A DNA stretch of 48,093 nt, taken from assembly GCA_031538895.1 (NCBI GenBank), contig JAVKLU010000002.1:1-48093 (forward strand), written 5' to 3'. Origin of the DNA: JAVKLU01 sp031538895 (GTDB lineage: Bacteria > Pseudomonadota > Gammaproteobacteria > Burkholderiales > Burkholderiaceae). The notes beneath the pieces are model-generated. The model was not told the DNA's origin and ran no database searches. It worked only from the letters and a program-made list of their open reading frames with translations. A program made the translations under genes and the position numbers. How positions within the stretch are numbered: position 1 is the first letter of the stretch; every line of letters begins with the position of its first letter. This document shows, piece by piece, positions 18,200 to 28,100 of this stretch.

Positions 18200-20179
18200 A
18201 TGGCACAAAACCATTTACATTCGCACCATTCGATTTCTGAAGTCAAAGCACTGATCGCACAAAAAACAGCACAATCTGCACAAGACATTAACCTGCTTCC
18301 GGTCAGTGGCGATTTGCAAAGCGCACTGAACCGTAAAGAATCTTTAATCGTGTTGTTACTCAAAGACGGACATCACTTGTTATTGCAACGTCATTCACTG
18401 ACACGCCCTTTTGCACCAATCAATGCGCCAAAAAATTTTTCTTTACGCGCGCTCGCCTCGCTTTTCAGCGGTAATTACTTTATTTGTGAAACCAATACCC
18501 AGACCCTACCCGAAATGGCTTCACCTTTGGGCTATGTCGAAGTTTTAAAAGTATTTTGGCCACGCTATATCGAAATCGGCGTCAGTGGCTTTGTCATCAA
18601 TTTTATCGGTCTGTTACTGCCGCTTTTTACATCTTTGATTTACGACAAAGTCATCGGAAATCATATTCCCGATACGCTTTGGGCCTTAGTCATCGGCATG
18701 GTTTTGTTCACCATTTTAGAAATCACGCTGCGTTTGATTCGCTCGTTAACCTTTGAGCAAATGGCAGCCAAAGCTGATATCAAAATGGAAGCCAAATTTT
18801 GGGTAGATTTAATGGCGGCGCGTTTAAATCGTTTGCCACCTGTTGGTGTCTTGCTGTCGCACTACCGCAGTCTGACCCAAGCGCGTGATTTTTTGTCTTC
18901 ACAAACCATGCAAGCAGTTGCCGATATGCCGTTCTTGTTGTTGTATTTAGGCGTGATGATCGCGATTGGTGGCGTATTGGTTTTTGTACCCATTGTGTTT
19001 GCAATTTTGTTAATCGCAGGCTATCTGATCATCCACAAACCACAAGAAGACTACGGCCGCTTACTCATCAAAGAAAGCGGCGCTCGAATCAATTTATTGT
19101 CAGAAATTTTGCGTGGCCAAGAATGGTTAAAGCGCAACAAAATGCACAGTATTTTTTCATCACGTTGGCATAAACAAGCTACTGACCGTGCTAGTACGCA
19201 GGCCAGATCACGATTTTGGCAAAGCTTGGGATCTGTTTGGTCGGGCCTGTGCATCACTCTTGCTTCGATTTTTCTCGTCGCCTTTGGGGTGTATTTGACT
19301 GAAGCGATGCAAATGACCTTGGGAACCTTGATCGCTGCGTCAATCATTAGCGGGCGCTTTATGGCGTCGATCGCGGGTGCAACGACTTTGTTTACGCGTT
19401 ATTCAGAGATGAAAAAAACGCACGCCGATTTATTAAACTTGATTCAACCCGCGCCAACCCATTTGACGACACTGCCACCGCGTGAACTCAAAGGCAATTT
19501 TGTGATTCACGAATTAAGCTGGCGCTTTCAAGCCAATGCGCCATATTTGTTTAACAAATTGTCATTCGCGATTGCGCCCGGAGAAAAAATTGCACTGGTT
19601 GGACGATCTGGTTGTGGCAAAAGCACTTTGTTGCGCTGTCTGATGGGACATATTGATCCGAGCGAAGGCGAAGTACTGCTCGACGGCATCAAGGTACAAG
19701 CGCATTCAGATCTCTCGATTGAACAATCAATCGGTTACAAACCTCAAGAGTTATTTTTATTTAATGGCAGCATTGAGGAAAATATTCTCGCCAGTGCCGC
19801 CATCGATGATGTGTCCTTGATCGAACACGCTTTGAATATTTCGGGTATCGGCATCGCCACTAAAAAAGGCGAGATCCAACTGGATCAATTAGTGCAAAAC
19901 GATGGCGTCAATTTGTCGGGTGGACAACGGCAAATGGTGTGTTTGGCGCGCGTATTAGTCGCACATCCGGATATTTTAATTTTGGATGAACCAACCAATG
20001 GTTTGGACGAGGCCTCAGAGCGCCACTTCATGACGGAATTGATGACCTATGCGCAAAATAAAACCATTATTATTTCGACACACAGTCGAATTATTTTAGA
20101 CTTTATGGATCGTATCATTGCGCTCGATGGCGGCAAAATCGTTGCCGATGGGCCACGCAAAGCAATTTTGCAAGATTAA
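18200..20179 (+). CDS. Type I secretion-type ABC exporter (permease-ATPase fusion)
   Basis: Inner-membrane exporter subunit resembling the LapB/HlyB class that secretes large proteins through a three-part channel. The N-terminal 110-120 residues form a C39-peptidase-like domain with no obvious catalytic Cys-His pair, as in RTX exporters. The transmembrane region covers about residues 125-400. The ATPase follows, with Walker A GRSGCGKST at 468-476, signature LSGGQ at 572-576, Walker B ILILDEPT and H-loop STHSR. Length is 659 residues, somewhat short of the usual 700-720. No membrane-fusion protein, TolC or RTX-type substrate gene lies in the window, so the cargo is unknown. Peptide or bacteriocin export is an alternative. 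Confidence 0.87.
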   Translation: MAQNHLHSHHSISEVKALIAQKTAQSAQDINLLPVSGDLQSALNRKESLIVLLLKDGHHLLLQRHSLTRPFAPINAPKNFSLRALASLFSGNYFICETNTQTLPEMASPLGYVEVLKVFWPRYIEIGVSGFVINFIGLLLPLFTSLIYDKVIGNHIPDTLWALVIGMVLFTILEITLRLIRSLTFEQMAAKADIKMEAKFWVDLMAARLNRLPPVGVLLSHYRSLTQARDFLSSQTMQAVADMPFLLLYLGVMIAIGGVLVFVPIVFAILLIAGYLIIHKPQEDYGRLLIKESGARINLLSEILRGQEWLKRNKMHSIFSSRWHKQATDRASTQARSRFWQSLGSVWSGLCITLASIFLVAFGVYLTEAMQMTLGTLIAASIISGRFMASIAGATTLFTRYSEMKKTHADLLNLIQPAPTHLTTLPPRELKGNFVIHELSWRFQANAPYLFNKLSFAIAPGEKIALVGRSGCGKSTLLRCLMGHIDPSEGEVLLDGIKVQAHSDLSIEQSIGYKPQELFLFNGSIEENILASAAIDDVSLIEHALNISGIGIATKKGEIQLDQLVQNDGVNLSGGQRQMVCLARVLVAHPDILILDEPTNGLDEASERHFMTELMTYAQNKTIIISTHSRIILDFMDRIIALDGGKIVADGPRKAILQD

Positions 20180-20194
20180 AAATGCGCGTCAATA

Positions 20195-20218
20195 AGATCC
20201 ACTCGCAGATCCACTCGC
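20195..20218. repeat. 12-bp perfect tandem duplication after the ABC exporter
   Basis: AGATCCACTCGC is present twice in direct succession in the 60-nt spacer between the convergent exporter and RNase T2 genes. No terminator hairpin was seen in this spacer. Confidence 0.8.
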
Positions 20219-20239
20219 GCCGTTTTAATTCAAATTGAT

Positions 20240-21070
20240 TTAAAAGTCTTCCAAAATTTTAATCGTGCCATCGACGCATCTCGCTCGACTTGGATTCCTC
20301 GCTGGATTGGCGGCCAGATGTTTGGCGTCTAGCGCGATGTCATTGAAATCATTGCTACGTACAAACACGCGCAACTCGATCAAGGCTTGCTCAGCTTGTT
20401 CTGAAGATTTTTGAGCCAAAGATTCTTGAACCGAATCAATCAAGGATTTTTTATTTTGCCTATTCCCAAACGCGCCAAAATGGCCTGAGCGACTTGTGCT
20501 TTTGTAACATAAAAACTCAACTGAACTCTCCGGAACCACCCCAAAACTCGATGCGATCTGCGCTTGTAAATCCGACAAAGCCACTCGCTTACCGATTTTT
20601 TTATTCAACCATACTCCTAACCCGCTGCGGTTAATCGCCGCAGTCAAATCAACGCCCTTCTGAAAATAAGCTTCTGCGCTCACCCCACTGCAACTACCAT
20701 GCTTAACCCACTCGTGGCGCTCTAATCCGCTGGCAGTTCCAGGCATATCTCGCTCTAAACGGGCGCGCAATTTATCGGACAAATTTAGCGCAGGTAACTG
20801 TTTCCAACGACGCTTTTTATCCAGACCGATTTGTTCTACCGGCACATCACAATATTGCCGTTTAGGCCATACGCCATGCAAAGACAAATACTGCGCGGCC
20901 TGCGCTGTTGATTGCAAAGCCGCACATTCTGTTTTTCGTCCCGACACGCTACTACAAAACGCATTTTGCCAACTAAAGGATAAAACATAATTTTGTGGTG
21001 CCGCGATGCTAATCCTGAAGGCTTGAGTCATTACCAGAATGACCGTCACTAAAATAATTTTTCTACTCAT
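20240..21070 (-). CDS. Exported ribonuclease of the T2 family
   Basis: Periplasmic broad-specificity RNase related to E. coli RNase I. The signal peptide is KIILVTVILVMTQAFRISIA with cleavage near AAP. Both active-site boxes are present: CAS I as SLHGVWPK with His65, and CAS II as RHEWVKHGSCSG with His119, Glu120, Lys123 and His124. Several cysteines (about residues 39, 49, 74, 127) fit family disulfides. Length 276 residues, close to RNase I. It is downstream of uup on the same strand with an 89-nt gap and convergent with the ABC exporter. Likely role: scavenging of RNA nucleotides in the periplasm. Confidence 0.92.
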   Translation of the reverse strand: MSRKIILVTVILVMTQAFRISIAAPQNYVLSFSWQNAFCSSVSGRKTECAALQSTAQAAQYLSLHGVWPKRQYCDVPVEQIGLDKKRRWKQLPALNLSDKLRARLERDMPGTASGLERHEWVKHGSCSGVSAEAYFQKGVDLTAAINRSGLGVWLNKKIGKRVALSDLQAQIASSFGVVPESSVEFLCYKSTSRSGHFGAFGNRQNKKSLIDSVQESLAQKSSEQAEQALIELRVFVRSNDFNDIALDAKHLAANPARNPSRARCVDGTIKILEDF

Positions 21071-21159
21071 TCTTTGCTCTTAAAAATTAGCTAAAAAAAA
21101 CATCTTCCTCTTATTTATCACGAATATCACGTTCATGACATTCATGGCACTTATTACAA

Positions 21160-23127
21160 TCATGACGCGCTTGCCAAAATCTCCCAACGATCCAAAGCAG
21201 CTGCAATCGCCTGTGCGGTTTGTTCGCTCTGGGCGCTGATGCGACGGGCTTCTTCAGGATTTTTTTGATACATTTGACGGTCGGACAATTGCGCTAATAA
21301 CTCTTTTTGTTGCAACTCTAGCGCTTCAATTTTGCTCGGTAACTCATCAAGTTCTCGTTGTTCTTTATAAGTCAATTTACGCGTCGCGTTCTTTTTTATC
21401 GGCGCTTCGATAACATTTTTTGCCACTTTGACATTAGTACCTGCGCGATGATCAAAATTGTCATTACCATTGGATTTTGTAGTGCTTTGATGCGATGTTG
21501 ATTTATTTTTTGTTGCGTCCGAGATATTATTTTGACTGGCGTTAAAACTGCGTGCACGTTGACTTTGCACTAGCCAATCACTGACACCACCTTCGTATTC
21601 GCGCCATTTTCCCACGCCCTCGTAGGCAATAGTGCTGGTCACGACTTGATCCAAAAATTGTCGATCATGGCTAACCAAAAATACCGTGCCGTCATAGTCT
21701 TGTAACAACTCCTCCAATAATTCAAGCGTTTCAATATCCAAATCATTGGTCGGTTCATCTAATACCAGTACGTTGGCAGGTCGCGCAAATAAACGTGCCA
21801 GCAGTAAACGATTGCGCTCACCGCCCGATAGCGTACTGACCGGAGAGTTTGATCGTGCCGGTGAAAATAAAAAATCGCTTAAATAACTTTTGACGTGTTT
21901 GCGGATGTTACCGATCTCAATCCACTCACTGCCAGGATTAATAAAATCCTCCAGCGTCGCGTTCAAATTCATTTGATTGCGCATTTGATCGTAATACGCA
22001 ACGCTTAAATTCATCCCCTGTTTGACCGTACCGCTATCGGGCGCAAGTTCACCCAAAATCAATTTCAGCAAAGTCGTTTTACCTGCGCCATTAGGGCCGA
22101 TAAGTCCAATTTTGTCACCCCGCAAAATCGTCGCAGTGAAGTCTTGAACGATTGCTTGAGCGTCGCTTTGAAAGGACTTGGTGACGTTTTCAAGTTCCGC
22201 CACAATTTTGCCGCTACGCTCACCGCGCGCAATATCCAATTGCACACTGCCCACAACATCACGTCGTTCAGCGCGTTCTTGACGCAAATTTTCCAAACGT
22301 TTAATACGGCCTTGTGCACGCGTCCGACGCGCTTCGACACCTTTACGAATCCACACTTCTTCTTGCGCTAATAATTTATCTTGACGCGCATTTTCGAGCG
22401 CTTCTTGTTCTAAAAAAGTTTGTTTTTGCAGCATGAACGCTTTAAAGTTTCCAGGAAAACTCAGCAATCGTCCGCGATCTAATTCAACAATTCGTGTTGT
22501 GATGCGATCTAAAAAAGCGCGATCATGACTAATGACCACCACACTACCCTTATAGCCCAACAATAATTCTTCTAACCATTGAATGGCATCCAAATCCAAA
22601 TGGTTGGTCGGTTCATCCAATAACAAGACATCGGGACTGCTGACTAATCCTTGCGCCAATGCCACACGTTTTTGATTACCGCCTGATAAACTCGATACCA
22701 AACCATCAGAAGTTAAATTCAATCGTTGCAAAGCCAGCTCGACTCGCTGCTCCCAATTCCACGCATCATAGGCTTCAATCTCGCTTTGCAAGGCGTCCAG
22801 GTTTAATCCCTCAGCGCCGCTTAAATACAACTCGCGCGCTTTTTTTGCAGTATTCAAACCTTCACTCACCGCATCAAATACAGTTGCGTCATCTTTAAAA
22901 GCAGGCTCTTGCGGCACAAAGGCAACGCGAATTCCCGATTGAATATGAACGTCACCACCATCTAGCAAAGATAGGCGCGCCATGATTTTGAGTAAAGATG
23001 ATTTTCCCGTGCCATTACGTCCGATCAAACCGACTCGCTCTTGAGTTTCTAAAGAAAAATCTGCGTGATCTAAAAGTGCTACATGTCCAAATGCTAACTG
23101 CGCGTCAAGTATTGAAATTAAAGACAT
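21160..23127 (-). CDS. uup: ABC-F family ATPase Uup
   Basis: Soluble ABC-F protein with two ATPase domains and no membrane part; family members act on ribosomes, and Uup also affects precise excision of transposons and DNA branch processing. First Walker A GRNGTGKSS at 36-44 with signature LSGGNQKRVALA; second Walker A GPNGAGKTT with signature LSGGERNRLLLA. The charged linker between the domains carries LAQEEVWIRKGVEARRTRAQ. The C-terminal coiled coil, starting about residue 570 (KLTYKEQRELDELPSKIEAL), distinguishes Uup from shorter ABC-F proteins. Length 655 residues. A Ser/Asn-rich linker precedes the coil. Confidence 0.94.
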   Translation of the reverse strand: MSLISILDAQLAFGHVALLDHADFSLETQERVGLIGRNGTGKSSLLKIMARLSLLDGGDVHIQSGIRVAFVPQEPAFKDDATVFDAVSEGLNTAKKARELYLSGAEGLNLDALQSEIEAYDAWNWEQRVELALQRLNLTSDGLVSSLSGGNQKRVALAQGLVSSPDVLLLDEPTNHLDLDAIQWLEELLLGYKGSVVVISHDRAFLDRITTRIVELDRGRLLSFPGNFKAFMLQKQTFLEQEALENARQDKLLAQEEVWIRKGVEARRTRAQGRIKRLENLRQERAERRDVVGSVQLDIARGERSGKIVAELENVTKSFQSDAQAIVQDFTATILRGDKIGLIGPNGAGKTTLLKLILGELAPDSGTVKQGMNLSVAYYDQMRNQMNLNATLEDFINPGSEWIEIGNIRKHVKSYLSDFLFSPARSNSPVSTLSGGERNRLLLARLFARPANVLVLDEPTNDLDIETLELLEELLQDYDGTVFLVSHDRQFLDQVVTSTIAYEGVGKWREYEGGVSDWLVQSQRARSFNASQNNISDATKNKSTSHQSTTKSNGNDNFDHRAGTNVKVAKNVIEAPIKKNATRKLTYKEQRELDELPSKIEALELQQKELLAQLSDRQMYQKNPEEARRISAQSEQTAQAIAAALDRWEILASAS

Positions 23128-23470
23128 TACAAAAAATTAAAGGGATAAAAAAGGTAATTAGGACGAAGCGCAACCCAAGTAGAGATTTAAAAATAATTTA
23201 AAGACCTTGGAATACTACTCGCCCTAACTACTTTTTTAGGATTCATTAACATCAATTTTGATTTTTGCTTATGTCGCAAGGGGAAACTTATTTGTTTTTA
23301 TTGATTGCGCTTATCAGTTTTATAAAAGCCTTTATAAATCAATGTGAAAAAAGGTTTTTTAAAAGTGCAGTATGAGCTTACAATCGCCACATCTATATAC
23401 TTTACTAAGTTTTGGTGACGCATGTTTATCATCTGTGACGACTTTATTTTGACGATTTTATTTGGCTGAT
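23128..23470. other. 343-nt AT-rich intergenic region between divergent uup and zipA
   Basis: No open frame here looks like a gene. The left part (23154-23231) is the shorter copy of a terminal-inverted-repeat element described separately. The right part (23232-23470) is very AT-rich and must hold the zipA promoter, but no convincing -35/-10 pair could be chosen. Confidence 0.7.
23154..23231 (+). repeat. Terminal-inverted-repeat element, short copy (element A)
   Basis: A 78-nt element begins GTAATTAGGACGA and ends TCGCCCTAACTAC, imperfect inverted termini. Its first 56 nt (23154-23209) align with the reverse complement of 25112-25166 at 46 of 56 positions with one gap. Its last part (AATACT, a short spacer, then GCCCTAACTAC) aligns with the other end of that second copy. 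It therefore looks like an internally deleted copy of the 175-nt element on the far side of zipA, in opposite orientation. An A-run and T-run just outside the ends lengthen the possible stem. Confidence 0.8.
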
Positions 23471-24985
23471 ATGAGCACTTTTCAATTGATTCTGGCGCTA
23501 ATCGGTAGTTTTGCAATATTGGTGTTTGTTGTGCTACAAAAGTGGCGCGCGTATCGGACGCAACGACAAATTAAAAAAGCATTCAGCCCACGCAACAATG
23601 ACGTATTGATGGGGCGTCAAGTGGCGGCGTCATCAATTGACGTGGATAAAGAACTTGCCAATTCACCCAGCACAATTTGGGGTAGCGTCGAAACGATAGA
23701 CTTAAATCGCGTCGCAAAAATTAGCCCTGCCTCAGCGCGTTCGTTTGCGCCTATTGCGTCTAATCAAGAAGCGATGAATTTAGATTTACCCTTTGAAAAT
23801 ACTGACCCACTATTAGCACGTGGGCAAAAAGCTCGCGCTGCTATGATGCATCCTGAGTTCGAACAAAGCGCTAGGGTTCAGATGCAAAACCCAAGTGATG
23901 AACAGGGACGCGACTCAGTCCATGAAAAAATCACGACAGAAACCCATCAAACCACTCAAGATCAGACCACTCAAACCTTGAACCAAACCCCGGATGCTTT
24001 TGCATCCGATTCACATCTTGCACCACAAATCAAAAAGACAGAACCTGAGAGCGCATCAAAAAACCTTCCGCCCCTAGTCATGCCTGCGTCAGTCACTGAG
24101 GCGTCGCCATCAAAGCCTTTATCGATTGAAAAGTCTTTATCAGTTGATGCATGGAACAAAAACACTACAGATGAGTGGCATCAAGGAGCATTTTCCCCAG
24201 TCATTACCGAACAAGTTGACTGTATTGCGCACATGATGTTTGTACGCCCGGTACGGGGTAATCGAATTTTGTCTTATGCCGTGCGTCCGATTGGCGGTAA
24301 AACAACTTTATTAGAAGCTTGCTCCGTGGATGGCGATTGGGCAAGTGTGGTTGAGGATAAAGGTTATACCGAATTGCGTTATGGCATTCCGTATGCAAAC
24401 AAATCCAGCGCGCTTAATGAAATCGAGTTTTCTGAATGGGTGTTTAGCCTACGTCAAATCAGTAAAGGTTTAGGCGGGCAATTGTCTTTGCCGTCGTTGG
24501 CCGATGTTCATGCACGCGCGAAAGTCCTCTTTCGTTTTATTACTGAATACAGTCAAGAATTAGCCTTGAACTTACGACCACGTGAAAAACTGATTAAACA
24601 GCGTTGGAACTTAGAAAGTGTCGTGACTGTTTTGATGCAACAAGATTTTATTGAGGTCGGTCAGGATAGGTTTGAAATTCGCGATCACGACGGGGAACGT
24701 TTATACCAATTGCATTTAACTTCCAAAGAAGACATCGTTCTGCGTATGACTTTGTTACAAAATATTGCACAAGTCAGCGCCGACAGAGGAGCCTTTGAAC
24801 ATTTGCTAAGTACCGCAGAATGGCTTTGTAAACGTTTAGATGGCGTGATTGTTGACGATCAAAATAAAAAATTGAACCCTGCGCACTTTGATTACATTCG
24901 TGATCAGTTGAAAGCTTTGTATCAAAAAATGGACGAAGCCAAAATAGAAGCAGGTTCAGCGCAGGCGCAACGCTTATTTGTATAA
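23471..24985 (+). CDS. zipA: Cell division protein ZipA homolog
   Basis: Inner-membrane protein that tethers FtsZ and supports the division ring. I prefer the ATG at 23471 (MSTFQLILALIGSFAILVFV); an in-frame TTG nine bases upstream is less likely. One N-terminal membrane segment is followed by basic residues (KWRAYRTQRQIKKAF), a long disordered Gln/Thr/Pro-rich linker to about residue 240, and the C-terminal ZipA FtsZ-binding domain (VRPIGGKTTLLEACSVDGDW, SEWVFSLRQISKGLGGQLSL). Length 504 residues. In betaproteobacteria zipA usually follows smc on the same strand and precedes ligA. Here it faces smc and is flanked by inverted copies of a repeat. ligA is not in the window. Confidence 0.87.
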   Translation: MSTFQLILALIGSFAILVFVVLQKWRAYRTQRQIKKAFSPRNNDVLMGRQVAASSIDVDKELANSPSTIWGSVETIDLNRVAKISPASARSFAPIASNQEAMNLDLPFENTDPLLARGQKARAAMMHPEFEQSARVQMQNPSDEQGRDSVHEKITTETHQTTQDQTTQTLNQTPDAFASDSHLAPQIKKTEPESASKNLPPLVMPASVTEASPSKPLSIEKSLSVDAWNKNTTDEWHQGAFSPVITEQVDCIAHMMFVRPVRGNRILSYAVRPIGGKTTLLEACSVDGDWASVVEDKGYTELRYGIPYANKSSALNEIEFSEWVFSLRQISKGLGGQLSLPSLADVHARAKVLFRFITEYSQELALNLRPREKLIKQRWNLESVVTVLMQQDFIEVGQDRFEIRDHDGERLYQLHLTSKEDIVLRMTLLQNIAQVSADRGAFEHLLSTAEWLCKRLDGVIVDDQNKKLNPAHFDYIRDQLKALYQKMDEAKIEAGSAQAQRLFV

Positions 24986-24991
24986 ATTTTG

Positions 24992-25166
24992 GTAATTAGG
25001 GCGTTAGTAACTGAAGTATTCTCTAGGATGCTTATTCTTTTAGGCATATAGGATCGCACAGAGTTACATCAAATGCGCTGGCTGTTTGCGACAAAATAGC
25101 CTGAAGAAAGACAAGGTATTTGAATTATTTTTAATCTGTACTTTGGTTAGATTTCGCCCTAATTAC
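24992..25166 (-). repeat. Terminal-inverted-repeat element, long copy (element B)
   Basis: A 175-nt element is bounded by a perfect 12-bp inverted repeat: GTAATTAGGGCG at 24992-25003 and CGCCCTAATTAC at 25155-25166. It fills the spacer between the convergent zipA and smc stop codons almost exactly, leaving 6 and 9 nt. It has no coding capacity and is related to element A, which is shorter and in opposite orientation. It may be a MITE-like or other dispersed intergenic element, or it may fold and act on the 3' ends of both flanking transcripts. Confidence 0.8.
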
Positions 25167-25175
25167 TCTAAAAAA

Positions 25176-28100
25176 TTAAGCCGCCAAATTAGTTTTATCA
25201 ACAAACGACTCCAAATCTACGCTGACAATTCGAGACACGCCCTGCTCTTGCATCGTCACACCGATTAAGTGTTGCGCCATTTCCATCGCGATTTTATTAT
25301 GTGTCACAAATACAAATTGCGTATGCGCGGACATTTCAGCGACCAAGCGACAAAAACGTTCGGTATTCGCGTCATCCAAAGGCGCATCAACTTCATCGAG
25401 CAAACAAAACGGCGCCGGGTTTAATTGAAACAAGGCAAAAATTAAAGTAATTGCCGTGAGCGTTTTTTCACCGCCAGACAACAAATGAATCGTCGAATTT
25501 TTTTTACCCGGCGGCTGCGCCATGACTTGGACACCCGCATCCAAAATCTCATTACCGGTCATCATTAACTTGGCAGTGCCGCCACCAAACAAACGAGGGA
25601 ATAGAACGCCAAAATGTTGATTTACTTTTTCAAAAGTATTGTGTAACAGCCCTCGCGTTTCACTATCAATTTCGCTAATCGCTTTGATTAAGGTCGTAAT
25701 CGCGTTATTCAAATCGTCTAATTGCGCTTGCAAAAATTCACGACGCTGCTCGACTTCAGCCAATTCATCAGGCGCGGTTAAATTGACTGCGCCCAATTCA
25801 ATCGTTTTTTGCTCCAGCGCTTTGATCTGCGCGATGCTGTCCTCAAGTAAAGGCCACTGCGGATATTGGGCGCGCAACTCTTGCTCAATATCATCGGTTA
25901 AATCATTCAAATCCAATTGATACTGGGCGCAACGCATTTTGGCCGCTTGATTGTCAAGTTGCGCAAGACTCAATTTCTCTTGTATCGGTGACAAGGTCAA
26001 TGAATGCGATAAACGCAATTCATCTGCTAAACGTAATTTTTCGATCAAAGACTCATGGTTATTACGCGATTGCTGTAACTTGTTTTCACACTGCGTTCGC
26101 TGTTCCAATAACACCACTAATTGATCGTCTTCGGTGTTTTGTTTAAGTTCGGATAAATCTTCCGCAAATTTTTTTTGACGCGCGATGATTTGTGTGATCT
26201 GTAACTCTTGCTCAACAATTGTTTTAGTGACGCGCTCAATTTGATCTTGAATTTTTTGAAGCGAAAACACTTGTTGCTGCAAAGCCAGTTCCGCCGCTTG
26301 CAATCGACTGCGCGCGGTTTCAGTCGTTTCTTTTTGCTTGCGCGTACGGATCAGCTGCGTATTCACTACCAGCAAGGCCGCGCTACGCAAACTTTCAACA
26401 GATTGTGAAGCGATTTTTGACGCATTAATTTGCTCCGCTAACTCGGCACTGACCATTTTAAGACGCCGAGATTCTGCGTCTAAGCTATCGCGTTGCAATT
26501 GATTTTGTAATTGACGTTGGCTCTCTTGCGCATTCTCAAGCTGTAATTTTTGCTGTTTTTGTACAGACTCTTGATATTTTTTTTGACTGATTTGTAAATT
26601 TTGGCGCTCGTTGTTTAGTTTGGATACCGCTTGATTCCAATGATCGATTGTAGCATCCAGTTGAATTTTTTGCGCTATCTTCGATTTTTCAATCGCGGTG
26701 ATTTCTTGCTGACGTTTCAGTAAACCTTCCTCTGCACTATCAACCCTGTACAGACGGACACTATGCTGATCCACCAAATGACCTTCTGGCGTGACCCACA
26801 ATTGGCCTGGCTCCAACTCTTGACGCGCATCAATAGCACTGGCCAAATTCGTCGCACACCGAACACCACTTAACCAATGTTGCATGATTCCCTGAAGCTC
26901 TATCGCAGCAGTTCGCACATGACTGTGCAAAAATTGTGCGTCGCTTGACGCTGCATTACGAATTCCTTCAAGGCTATAAAAACCGACTTTAGTCGGTAAA
27001 TTTTGTTGCGCAAAATCTAAAACCTGAGTCAAATTTTTCACTGCGCGCGCATTCATTCGTTCACGCAAAACTGCTTCTAAAGCCGTTTCCCAACCCTCAT
27101 CAACCCTTAATTCCTGCCAAATCGCTAACTGCGTTTTTAATCCCGATTGATTCAACCATTGCGCTAACTGCCCACCGGACATCAGTTTTTTTTGCAACTC
27201 GTTTAAGGATTGATAGCGCGCATCTAAGCGCGTGGATTCGCTGTAACAACGGTCTTTTTCACTGGCCAAAACGGCTAAATCGTTTTCTTGTTGCGCGATA
27301 TTTTTTTGCAGCACTTCAATTTCTTGATGCGCCATTTGAAGTTTTATTTCAACATCCTGCAAAACTTTTTTCTGCTCTATTAAGACCTGATTTGACACCT
27401 CAGGTAACTGCCCCAACTCCTTATCAATTTTTTGTTGATAAAGCAAATTATTTTGCGCCTGTTGATTGAGATTATTGAACGTAGCGCTGTGGACGGCAAA
27501 ATCTTTATCAAGCAAACTAACTTGTTCGCGCGCAGCATTTTCATCTCGCGCAAAAGCTGCAATCGCCTCATTCGCCAATTTAAATGCATTTTGTAAATCG
27601 ATAAATTCAATTTTTTGAGTTTCTAGAATGGTTTGTGCTTTTTTAAGCGCCTCTTGAGCGAGCACTTTTTCAGTTGCATTTTTAGCCAGTTGCTCATTCA
27701 ACTGTTGCCCCTGTAACACAGTCTCACTATGTTGCGCCATCAAACCTTGCCGTGCTTCTTTTAAGTACCGTAAACGTGCCTCTAATTGTGTAATCTGAGC
27801 GTTGGTTTGAAACAGAGCCGTTTGCGCTTGATTCAAACTATCCATCGCAGCTTGACTACTCAAGCGCAAATTTAGAACTTCGTTTTCTTGCGCTTGCAAA
27901 GCCTGTCGTTGCTTTTCTAATTCAGTCTTATGTGTTTCCACCAAAAGGTGCGCGGCGTTAGCTTGCCGATGGCTATCGTCCAAGCCCGACAGCGCTGCAA
28001 TACGTTTACTTTTTGCCAAGTCCGCCTGAATCGCGCGATAACGTTCTGCTTTGGCAGCTTGTGTTTTTAATTTTTGACTTTGCTGATTTAACTCTTGCAA

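Noticed and set aside
20240..21070. RNase T2 as the cognate toxin for the barstar-like protein
   Set aside because: Barstar binds barnase-type RNases, an unrelated fold, and the T2 enzyme is exported to the periplasm while the barstar-like protein has no signal peptide.
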